This document shows, in pieces, positions 45,527-52,921 of a DNA stretch of 64,000 nucleotides. Position numbers and translations under genes: made by a program. The notes beneath the pieces are model-generated. The model was not told the origin of the DNA. It ran no database searches and saw only the letters and a program-made list of their open reading frames with translations. This DNA is from an uncultured Pelagibacteraceae bacterium (GTDB lineage: Bacteria; Pseudomonadota; Alphaproteobacteria; Pelagibacterales; Pelagibacteraceae), in contig CACBXQ010000002.1 of assembly GCA_902543245.1 (NCBI GenBank), forward strand, positions 83,718 through 147,717. Direction: 5' to 3'. Positions within the stretch are counted from its first letter, which is position 1, and every line of letters starts with the position of its first letter.

Positions 45527-46131
45527 TAAATAATATATTTTTTTCTGTTTAAAGATTTACTGCATTTTGAAAGTTGTTTTTTATATAAGCCCGCTTGCTT
45601 TTCTACTTTATTTGCAAGTAAAATAACTTTTTGATTTTTTTTATAATTTTTATAATTTCCCCATCCTTCATGATAAGCAATATATTGTCTAAAGGCATCT
45701 TTTTTTGAAATTTTTAATATTTTTTCTGTTTTATTTGTATACCATCCAATAAAATCAACACTATCCTTAAACCTAGTTCTTGTAGCATATTTATTTCCAG
45801 TTTCTTTTTTGTATTGTCTCCATGTTCCCTTTACAGCCTGAGAATAACCAAATGAACTTGAAGGTCTTTTATAAGGTATTACTTTAAAAATTTTTTTTCT
45901 TGCGGGCTTAGCTAGCCAATCAAAATCAGACTCCATTTTTATAATTGCTAATTGAATATAAATTGGAGTTCCCCATTTTTCTGCTGTTTTTTTTGCATGC
46001 TTGTACCACAAATATCGTTCTGAGAATATTGAACATCCATCAGCAGTATTTTTTGGAATTGACGAACATCCAATTGAAAAAACAAAAATTGAAATTAAAA
46101 AAAAGTTACTTAAATTTTTCAATTTTAGCAT
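45523..46131 (-). CDS. Soluble lytic transglycosylase-like lipoprotein (SLT domain)
   Basis: Lipoprotein of 202 aa; the signal ends at SIGC (about residue 22). The SLT domain has the catalytic Glu in IQLAIIKMESDFDW, then SFGYSQAVKGTWRQYKKETG, the GYSQ/W pattern seen in lysozyme-like transglycosylases. It cleaves peptidoglycan glycan strands to 1,6-anhydro products in the periplasm. It overlaps the VanZ-family gene by 26 nt on the same strand. Confidence 0.85.
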   Translation of the reverse strand: MLKLKNLSNFFLISIFVFSIGCSSIPKNTADGCSIFSERYLWYKHAKKTAEKWGTPIYIQLAIIKMESDFDWLAKPARKKIFKVIPYKRPSSSFGYSQAVKGTWRQYKKETGNKYATRTRFKDSVDFIGWYTNKTEKILKISKKDAFRQYIAYHEGWGNYKNYKKNQKVILLANKVEKQAGLYKKQLSKCSKSLNRKKYIIY

Positions 46132-46498
46132 TTCTTTCCTTGAAAAATAAAATTAACTTTATAATCACTATACTTATCGTTACACCAAATAAATTGCCTA
46201 GTAAATCCTGATATTCAAATGATCTATTAGGTATTAAATAGTGCATCAATTCTAAAAATATTGATAAAAAAATTAAATAAAAAAACATAATTTTTTTACT
46301 TTTTTGATAAATCAAACCAATAAAAGCTAATAAACCAAAAGCATAAAAATGGTTAGATGAAATTATAAAATCTCGAGTTATTTGAGGTTGAATTTGACAA
46401 TCATTGAAAAAAAAACAGCCAAGTATACTCCCAGGAAATAGATAGAATATTATAAGTACAATATTAAGAATATGAAATATTGTTTTTAAGTATTTCAT
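46106..46498 (-). CDS. VanZ-family membrane protein
   Basis: Small membrane protein of 130 aa with four predicted helices. The segment DFIISSNHFYAFGLLAFIGLIYQKSKK followed by FLELMHYLIPNRSFEYQDLLGNLFGVTISI matches the VanZ-like fold, in which a conserved His/Glu-rich patch and an SxxxxDxxxNxxG motif occur. The function of the bacterial family is not established. It is transcribed with the lytic transglycosylase and is divergent from gpmA. Confidence 0.8.
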   Translation of the reverse strand: MKYLKTIFHILNIVLIIFYLFPGSILGCFFFNDCQIQPQITRDFIISSNHFYAFGLLAFIGLIYQKSKKIMFFYLIFLSIFLELMHYLIPNRSFEYQDLLGNLFGVTISIVIIKLILFFKERNAKIEKFK

Positions 46499-46524
46499 TT
46501 ATACTTTATATTAAAATAAAATTC

Positions 46525-47244
46525 ATGAGTCATCTAATTTTAATAAGACATGGTCAAAGTGAGTGGAATTTACAAAATAGATTCACTGGATGGGTAGATG
46601 TAGAACTTGCTCCAAATGGTAAACTTGAGGCATGTAAAGCTGGCGAACTATTAAAAGAGAAAAACTTAAAATTTGATTATTTTTTTTCATCTTTTCAAAA
46701 AAGAGCAACGGATACATTAAAAATTATACTAAATACATTGAGACTTAAAGATGATGTAATTTTAAATGCTTGGGAGTTAAATGAAAGACATTATGGGAAT
46801 TTAACCGGATTAAATAAAGATGAGATGAAAAAAAAATTTGGTGAAGAAGTAATTCATAAGTTTAGAAGATCTTGGGATAATCCACCTGAACCATTAAATA
46901 GAAATAACCCATACCATCCATTAAATATAAAGGCTTACGAAAAAGTTCCAAAAGAAAAAATACCTGACACAGAGTCATTAAAAGACACATATGAAAGGGT
47001 TATTCCTTTTTACAAATCTAATATGGAGAATAAATTACTTGATGGTAAAAATATAATTGTTTCTGCACATGGAAACTCTATTAGAGCGATATGCAAATAT
47101 TTATTTAATTTAGATAATAAGAACATAACTAAATTAGAAATTCCTACCGGCAATCCACTTTATATAAAATTTGATAAAAGTTTAAAAATAATGAACTGCA
47201 GTTATTTAGATCCTCAAAGATCAAAAGATCTTATCAAGTTCTAA
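46525..47244 (+). CDS. gpmA: 2,3-bisphosphoglycerate-dependent phosphoglycerate mutase
   Basis: Glycolytic and gluconeogenic enzyme of 239 aa interconverting 3- and 2-phosphoglycerate. The phospho-His motif is LILIRHGQSEWNLQNRFTGW. SSFQKRATDTLKIIL, WELNERHYGNLTGLNKDE and the second His in VSAHGNSIRAICKYL are canonical. I use the ATG at 46525 (MSHLILIRHG) rather than the in-frame ATG at 46480. The 3' end overlaps the facing murU-like gene by 24 nt. Confidence 0.95.
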   Translation: MSHLILIRHGQSEWNLQNRFTGWVDVELAPNGKLEACKAGELLKEKNLKFDYFFSSFQKRATDTLKIILNTLRLKDDVILNAWELNERHYGNLTGLNKDEMKKKFGEEVIHKFRRSWDNPPEPLNRNNPYHPLNIKAYEKVPKEKIPDTESLKDTYERVIPFYKSNMENKLLDGKNIIVSAHGNSIRAICKYLFNLDNKNITKLEIPTGNPLYIKFDKSLKIMNCSYLDPQRSKDLIKF

Positions 47245-47919
47245 TAGTTTTTTATAAATACTTAAATCAGTAACGTGATAAAATTCTAGGTTACTCTCAA
47301 AACCTTTTAATTTTTTTTCAAATATCAACTGATTCCAAATTTCATTAATTGAAAATATTTCTTTAGTAATATTTTTAAATAGAGATTTATTAATTATCTG
47401 ACATCCAGTATAAATAAAATTATTATTTCCTCTAAGGATATGTGAATTTTTTAATTGAAAGTCACCAACAAGATTTTTATCAAAACTTTTTTCTTTGCTT
47501 ACTAATAATAATATATTTAAATTTTTTTGTGAAAAATATAATTCTTCCATTTTATCTATTATAGGCACATAATTTTTATTCCATAATGTATCTGGATTTA
47601 GTACTAAGAAATTTTCCTCACCTGAGTTCTTAATTAAATTGTTAATACCACCACCTGTATTCAAAATTTCTTTTCCATCCTCATAAACTTCAATTTTAAA
47701 ACTATAATTATTATCACTAATAAAATTTTTTATTTTATCTCCTAAATAATAAGTATTTATTAGTACTTTTTTAATTCCTAATTCACTTAATAAATTTAGA
47801 GAATTTTCAAGTAAGGTAATTTTATTAACTTTAAGTAGGGGTTTTGGGGTACTCTCTGTAAGCGGCATGAGTCTTTGTCCAAAACCAGCACAAAGTATTA
47901 AGGCAGTCTTTAACTTCAT
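47221..47919 (-). CDS. murU: Sugar-1-phosphate nucleotidyltransferase (MurU-like)
   Basis: Nucleotidyltransferase of 232 aa. The N-terminal signature ALILCAGFGQRLMPLTESTPKPLLKV is the activation loop. DTLWNKN and GGGINNLIKNSGEENFLVLN are catalytic and sugar-binding parts. Next to an AmgK-like kinase it matches the MurU/AmgK route, in which N-acetylmuramate is phosphorylated and then uridylylated for peptidoglycan recycling. It overlaps amgK by 4 nt. Confidence 0.85.
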   Translation of the reverse strand: MKLKTALILCAGFGQRLMPLTESTPKPLLKVNKITLLENSLNLLSELGIKKVLINTYYLGDKIKNFISDNNYSFKIEVYEDGKEILNTGGGINNLIKNSGEENFLVLNPDTLWNKNYVPIIDKMEELYFSQKNLNILLLVSKEKSFDKNLVGDFQLKNSHILRGNNNFIYTGCQIINKSLFKNITKEIFSINEIWNQLIFEKKLKGFESNLEFYHVTDLSIYKKLLELDKIF

Positions 47920-48854
47920 AATTGATTTAATAATATTCTAAGTTTATCGAATTTATTTTTATTTTTTAACCTGTTTTTTAGTAATTTCCATGCATGAGGG
48001 ATTAATTTTAAATATTCATGCTTTTTATCTCTTATAGATAGCCTAGTGAATATCCCAATGATTTTCAAATTTCGAATAATACTATGAATTTCAAAATCAT
48101 TCATAAAATCTTTTTTGGAAAAATTTATTTTTTTTTTGCATTGATAATAATTTATTAATTTATTTTTTAAACTATTTGAAGTTTCATATCTTACATCGTC
48201 TACTAATGAACATAAATCATAAGCTGGATTTCCAAATACTGCATCTTGATTATCAATTAAATAAATATGTTCTTTGTATAAAATTAGATTTGAAATATGA
48301 AAGTCTCTGTGAACAAAAACTTTGTTCTTTAATTTTAAACTTTTTAAAAGTTTATAGATTAACATTCGAATTTTTTTTGAATTTGTGGCATTCCAATCTT
48401 TTTTTGATTTATATTTTAAATACCAATCAAAAAATAAATTTACTTCACCTTTTAATATATCATAAGAATAATTAGGAATTTTGTAATTTTTATTTTTAAA
48501 ATTTTTTATTTTTTTAGTTTTAATTTTCTGTAATTTAATTAATTCATCAATAACTTTTTTATAAAGCTCAATTTTTCTATCATTTTTACATTTTTGAAAT
48601 ATTTTAAATAAAGTTTTATCTCCTAAATCCTCTATCTCAATTAGATTTTTTTTATAATTTTCACTTATCAGCTTTGGTGCTCTAATTTTATTTTTAAGTA
48701 AAATTTTATTTACAGAGTCATAATTCAATAAATTTTTTCTTTTATTAATGCTTGAGTGAATTATAATTTTGGATATTTTATTATTTCTTTTTCTAAAAAA
48801 TTTTCTTTCAGATGCATCTCCTTTAATTAATTGCATACTCTTTACACCTTCCAT
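47916..48854 (-). CDS. amgK: N-acetylmuramate/N-acetylglucosamine kinase-like (AmgK), aminoglycoside-phosphotransferase fold
   Basis: Kinase-fold protein of 312 aa, highly AT-biased. The catalytic loop is VFVHRDFHISNLIL, and the metal motif is LIDNQDAVFGNPAYDLCSL. QLIKGDASERKFFRKR is the N-terminal ATP-binding strand. It probably phosphorylates MurNAc/GlcNAc at C1 for recycling. Two starts are possible; an ATG at 48836 (MQLIKGD) with GGAAGG upstream shortens the overlap with tsaE from 32 to 14 nt. Confidence 0.85.
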   Translation of the reverse strand: MEGVKSMQLIKGDASERKFFRKRNNKISKIIIHSSINKRKNLLNYDSVNKILLKNKIRAPKLISENYKKNLIEIEDLGDKTLFKIFQKCKNDRKIELYKKVIDELIKLQKIKTKKIKNFKNKNYKIPNYSYDILKGEVNLFFDWYLKYKSKKDWNATNSKKIRMLIYKLLKSLKLKNKVFVHRDFHISNLILYKEHIYLIDNQDAVFGNPAYDLCSLVDDVRYETSNSLKNKLINYYQCKKKINFSKKDFMNDFEIHSIIRNLKIIGIFTRLSIRDKKHEYLKLIPHAWKLLKNRLKNKNKFDKLRILLNQL

Positions 48855-49272
48855 GTGAACTTATTCTTAAATTTCTCTCATTTATTTTTTTTGAATATTT
48901 AAAACTAATTTTAATATAGTTTTTCGGTTTTTTTTTTATTAATTCTGGCCATTCTACAATTGTTATTGCGTTATCCATCTCTTCAAATAAACCAATATTA
49001 TTTATTTCAAATTTTTTTTTAATTCTGTAGAGATCAAAATGTCTTATAATAAAATTTTTTATATTGTACTCAAAGGCGATATTAAAAGTAGGGCTAGGTA
49101 TTTCTGTTTGCCTTTTTTTGTTTTTCTTCTGAATATTGTTAATTATATATCTTGCAAGTGTTGTTTTTCCAGTTCCTATATTCCCATAAAGAAGTAAAAA
49201 ATCTCCTTTTTTAAGAATTAGGGAAAGTTTTAGTGCTAGAATTTTTATTTTACTTATAGATGAGTTTCTCAT
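48823..49272 (-). CDS. tsaE: tRNA N6-threonylcarbamoyladenosine biosynthesis ATPase TsaE
   Basis: P-loop ATPase of 149 aa that works with TsaB and TsaD to modify A37 of ANN-decoding tRNAs. Walker A is LYGNIGTGKTTLARYIIN. SPTFNIAFEYN and the FDLYRIKK stretch with TIVEWPEL are diagnostic. In Alphaproteobacteria it commonly precedes amgK-murU, as here. It overlaps amgK. Confidence 0.93.
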   Translation of the reverse strand: MRNSSISKIKILALKLSLILKKGDFLLLYGNIGTGKTTLARYIINNIQKKNKKRQTEIPSPTFNIAFEYNIKNFIIRHFDLYRIKKKFEINNIGLFEEMDNAITIVEWPELIKKKPKNYIKISFKYSKKINERNLRISSHGRCKEYAIN

Positions 49273-49284
49273 CTTGCCGCTAGG

Positions 49285-50571
49285 CTAGTATCTATAGGCG
49301 TCAGGTTTATAAGGTCCTTCTTGTTTAACGCTTATATAATCTGCTTGATCTTTTGAAAGTTTTGTAAGTTTTGCACCTACTTTTTCTAAATGAAGCATTG
49401 CAACTTTTTCATCTAAATGTTTAGGAAGCACATAAACCTTTTTTTCATAATTTGCTGAGTTATTCCAAAGTTCAATTTGGGCGGTAACTTGGTTTGTAAA
49501 CGATGCACTCATAACAAAGCTAGGATGTCCTGTCGCACATCCTAAATTCACTAGTCTTCCTTCAGCTAAAAGTATAATTCTTTTATCGTCTGGAAAAGTA
49601 ATCTCATGTACCTGAGGTTTAATCTCGTCCCATTTATAATTTTTTAATGCTTCAACTTGTATCTCGTTATCAAAGTGTCCAATGTTACAAAGAATTGCTC
49701 TATCCTTCATTGCTCTCATGTGATCTGCTGTTACGATATCTTTATTTCCAGTAGCAGTACAAATTATATCTGCTTCCCCTATCATATCATCCATTCTAAC
49801 AACTTCGTAACCTTCCATGGCTGCTTGCAGTGCACATATAGGATCTGTTTCAGTTACCATTACTCTTGCTCCACTCATTCTTAAAGATGCAGCACTTCCT
49901 TTACCCACGTCACCGAAACCAGCTACTATAGCAACTTTACCTGACATCATTACATCAGTTGCTCTTTTAATTCCATCAACTAAGCTTTCTCTACATCCAT
50001 ACAAGTTGTCAAATTTTGATTTTGTTACTGAATCATTCACATTTATTGCTGGAACAAGTAAGTTACCTTCCTTTTCCATTTTCTTAAGAGCTAAAACTCC
50101 AGTTGTAGTTTCCTCAGAAAGACCTTTTATATCTTTCATTAAATCTTTGTAATCTTTGTGCATCAAAGCTGTAAGATCCCCACCATCATCTAATATCATA
50201 TTTGGTTTCCAGCCTTCTTTTCCTTCAATAGTTTGTCTTACACACCACCAATATTCTTCCTCAGTCTCACCTTTCCAAGCAAATACTGGTATACCAGCTT
50301 TTGCAATTGCAGCTGCCGCATGATCTTGTGTAGAAAAAATGTTACAAGATGACCATCTCACATCTGCGCCTAGATCTACCAAAGTTTCAATTAGTACAGC
50401 TGTCTGAATTGTCATATGAAGACATCCGACGATTCTTGCACCTTTCAAAGGGTTTTTACCTTTGTATTCTTTTCTTAATGCCATTAAGCCTGGCATTTCA
50501 GTTTCAGCTAATGAAATTTCTTTTCTACCAAACTCTGCTTCTGAAATATCTTTTACTTTGTAATCTTGCAT
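49285..50571 (-). CDS. ahcY: Adenosylhomocysteinase
   Basis: NAD-dependent hydrolase of 428 aa that breaks S-adenosylhomocysteine into adenosine and homocysteine, clearing the methylation by-product. [21 protein letters not shown] is the substrate-binding region, the NAD loop is [12 protein letters not shown], and the C-terminal end [13 protein letters not shown] is invariant. I start at the ATG at 50571; the frame continues only to a TTG at 50586. No SAH or SAM riboswitch is evident in the 63-bp gap to chvG. Confidence 0.97.
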   Translation of the reverse strand: MQDYKVKDISEAEFGRKEISLAETEMPGLMALRKEYKGKNPLKGARIVGCLHMTIQTAVLIETLVDLGADVRWSSCNIFSTQDHAAAAIAKAGIPVFAWKGETEEEYWWCVRQTIEGKEGWKPNMILDDGGDLTALMHKDYKDLMKDIKGLSEETTTGVLALKKMEKEGNLLVPAINVNDSVTKSKFDNLYGCRESLVDGIKRATDVMMSGKVAIVAGFGDVGKGSAASLRMSGARVMVTETDPICALQAAMEGYEVVRMDDMIGEADIICTATGNKDIVTADHMRAMKDRAILCNIGHFDNEIQVEALKNYKWDEIKPQVHEITFPDDKRIILLAEGRLVNLGCATGHPSFVMSASFTNQVTAQIELWNNSANYEKKVYVLPKHLDEKVAMLHLEKVGAKLTKLSKDQADYISVKQEGPYKPDAYRY

Positions 50572-50634
50572 GCCAGCTTGTAACAATATAATTTCTAATA
50601 AGCAAATATAATTTTAATTTATTAACAGGAAAGA

Positions 50635-52173
50635 TTAAGCTTGAGTGAAAGATATTTCTATTTTTGCGCCCCTGTTTTTGTGATTATTCGACGCATTCAC
50701 GCTTCCACCATGCAAATCAACTAAATTTTTCACAATATTTAAGCCTAAACCTGAATGCTCACCAAAGCTATCTGGTCTGTTGCTATAAAATCTATCAAAA
50801 ATTCTCTCCAATCTCTTTTCTTTAAAGCCTCTTCCTTGATCTATAACTTTTATTACGACTTGATTATTTTTTTTTAGCTCAAGCTTAACATTAATGTTGG
50901 TATTGTCTTGGCTAAAGGATATAGCATTGTCTAGCAAATTTGCTAAAATTTGTTCTATTCTATTTTCAATTCCTAAAATAAAATAATTCTCAACATTATT
51001 TTGAATCTGTAAATTTATATTTATACCTCTTTTAGAAAAATATAAATTATTATAGTCATCAACAACTGATTCAATTATAGGTTTAAGATCTATTTTCCTC
51101 ATTTTTTCTGTGCTCATAACAACTTCATCTTTCAACATTTGAGAGTAGTCAGTAATTAGTCTTTCTATACGTTGCACATCATGTGAGAGTATATTAACTA
51201 ATTTTTCTCTTTGGCCTCTGTCTTCAGTTTCTCTTATAATTTCTGCCGCACTTTTTAGTGAAGCAAGTGGATTTCTTATTTCATGCACTAAGTCAGTTGA
51301 AAAATTTTCTGCAATATTAATTCTTTTGTGCAGATCTGTGGTCATATCATCTAAAGATTTTGATAAAGTTCCTAATTCATCCCTCCTTTTTTTTAAAATT
51401 TCAATATTCGATTTTCTTTTACTTTTTTCTTTTATAATTTTAGTGTAGTCAACAAGATTTTTTATTGGTTTTAAAAAGTATTTATTTAATATTATTGAAA
51501 AAATAATAATTACTAATACTACTATAATTGATGTTCTGGTTGTAAAGTTTTTTCTTTCATTGATAGCGGCTCTAATTTCATTAGCATTTTCAGCGACCGC
51601 TAAAAATCCAATATTTTTTTCATCAACTTTAATACTCTTAATAGTTATTAGTAAAAACTGACTATATGTTTCTTCTATAAAGGTAAATGGTTTACCAAGA
51701 TTTTTTGAGTTTTTATATTCTAATAAATTTTCATTAATTGAATTAATAAATCTATTTTTTAATAACTTTTTTGAAGAATTGCTTTCATTTATCTCCTCAA
51801 ATATTTTTGTTTCCTCTATAATATCAAAACTTCTTGAAAAAGCGTTTAGATCTAAATCAAATGTATCTGTATCTCCAATTAAGTTTAAATCATTATTAAA
51901 AAAAATTACTCTATCTAAATTTTGGAATAAAAAGCGAGTTGATAACAAAAAATTTTTAATGTCATCCTCCTCAAATTTAACATTCAGTCTTTGAATGTGA
52001 TCAGCTGTATTCTCTATTATTTGTGTATGTTTAATTGTTTTTTTTTTAATTAAATTGGGTTGTACAGAATTGATATAAAGATAGGTAAGAACTCCAATAA
52101 CCAGCATTAATATAAAATTAATTATGAGGAACTTTTTTAATATTGATGAGTTTTTGCTTTTTGAAAAAAACAT
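50635..52173 (-). CDS. chvG: Sensor histidine kinase, ChvG/ExoS type
   Basis: Inner-membrane sensor kinase of 512 aa. The two membrane helices are about residues 14-31 and 212-231, enclosing a periplasmic sensor of about 180 residues. HAMP and dimerisation follow, with the phospho-acceptor H-box STDLVHEIRNPLASLKSAAEII. The ATPase domain has LLDNAISFSQ (N-box), DQGRGFKEKRLERIFDRFYSNRP and GLGLNIVKNLVDLHGG. It is directly coupled to chvI (1-nt overlap). In other Alphaproteobacteria the pair responds to acid and envelope stress. Confidence 0.88.
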   Translation of the reverse strand: MFFSKSKNSSILKKFLIINFILMLVIGVLTYLYINSVQPNLIKKKTIKHTQIIENTADHIQRLNVKFEEDDIKNFLLSTRFLFQNLDRVIFFNNDLNLIGDTDTFDLDLNAFSRSFDIIEETKIFEEINESNSSKKLLKNRFINSINENLLEYKNSKNLGKPFTFIEETYSQFLLITIKSIKVDEKNIGFLAVAENANEIRAAINERKNFTTRTSIIVVLVIIIFSIILNKYFLKPIKNLVDYTKIIKEKSKRKSNIEILKKRRDELGTLSKSLDDMTTDLHKRINIAENFSTDLVHEIRNPLASLKSAAEIIRETEDRGQREKLVNILSHDVQRIERLITDYSQMLKDEVVMSTEKMRKIDLKPIIESVVDDYNNLYFSKRGININLQIQNNVENYFILGIENRIEQILANLLDNAISFSQDNTNINVKLELKKNNQVVIKVIDQGRGFKEKRLERIFDRFYSNRPDSFGEHSGLGLNIVKNLVDLHGGSVNASNNHKNRGAKIEISFTQA

Positions 52174-52871
52174 TAGCTAACATTCCATCTATAACCGCTT
52201 CCGTATCTAGTTTCAATTGCTGAAAAATTTGTATCAACTTTTTTGAATTTTTTCCTTATTCTCTTGACGTGACTATCTATAGTTCTATCTTCAATTTCTG
52301 TGTCCTCTCGATAAGCTATGTCCATTAACTGTGATCTTTCTTTGATGATTCCAGGTCTTTTAGCTAATTCTTTTACAATTAAAAACTCAGTTGTAGTTAG
52401 TTTATCGGGTAATTGCATACCGCCCCATTCACATTCTAATTGAGATGAATCAAGCCTCAATTTACCATGCGTAATTATATTTTTTGCATCTTCAATATTA
52501 TTATTTTTTTTCCTTAGCTGAACTCTAATTCTTTCAATTAAAACTTTGATCGAAAAACCACCAGATTTTTTCACAAAGTCGTCTGCACCTAACTTTAATC
52601 CAAGTAATTCATCTATTTCTTCATCCTTAGAAGTTAAAAAAATTACTGGAAGGGAGGTTTTTTTTCTTAATTTTTTTAATAGCTCCTCACCATCCATTTT
52701 AGGCATTTTTATATCTATAACTGCAAGATCAGGTGGATTTCTTGTGAGACCTACTAATGCACTTTCTCCATCCAGGTAGGTTTGTATATTATATCCTTCT
52801 TTCTCTAAAGCTATGCTTATACTTGTTAAGATATTTCTATCATCATCAACTAATGCAATAGTTTCTTTCAT
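52173..52871 (-). CDS. chvI: OmpR-family response regulator, ChvI type
   Basis: Two-domain regulator of 232 aa. The receiver has ETIALVDDDRNILTSISIALEKEGY and the phospho-acceptor D53 in AVIDIKMPKMDG, with T80 in VIFLTSKDEEIDELLGLKLGADDF, which is a ChvI signature. The C-terminal winged helix includes LTTTEFLIVKELAKRPG and TIDSHVKRIRKKFK. The loop after conserved K102 reads SGGFS instead of the usual PFS. Start by a plain ATG at 52871. Confidence 0.92.
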   Translation of the reverse strand: MKETIALVDDDRNILTSISIALEKEGYNIQTYLDGESALVGLTRNPPDLAVIDIKMPKMDGEELLKKLRKKTSLPVIFLTSKDEEIDELLGLKLGADDFVKKSGGFSIKVLIERIRVQLRKKNNNIEDAKNIITHGKLRLDSSQLECEWGGMQLPDKLTTTEFLIVKELAKRPGIIKERSQLMDIAYREDTEIEDRTIDSHVKRIRKKFKKVDTNFSAIETRYGSGYRWNVS

Positions 52872-52921
52872 ATTAGATATTAAAAATACTAAATTGTTCT
52901 AAATTGGGCAAGCTAAACTAA

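Noticed and set aside
50571..50586. The upstream TTG at 50586 as the start of ahcY
   Set aside because: A normal ATG follows five codons later and gives the expected N-terminus; TTG has no better ribosome-binding site.
50572..50634. A SAH or SAM riboswitch upstream of ahcY
   Set aside because: The 63-bp gap shows no stem pattern or conserved core that I recognise.
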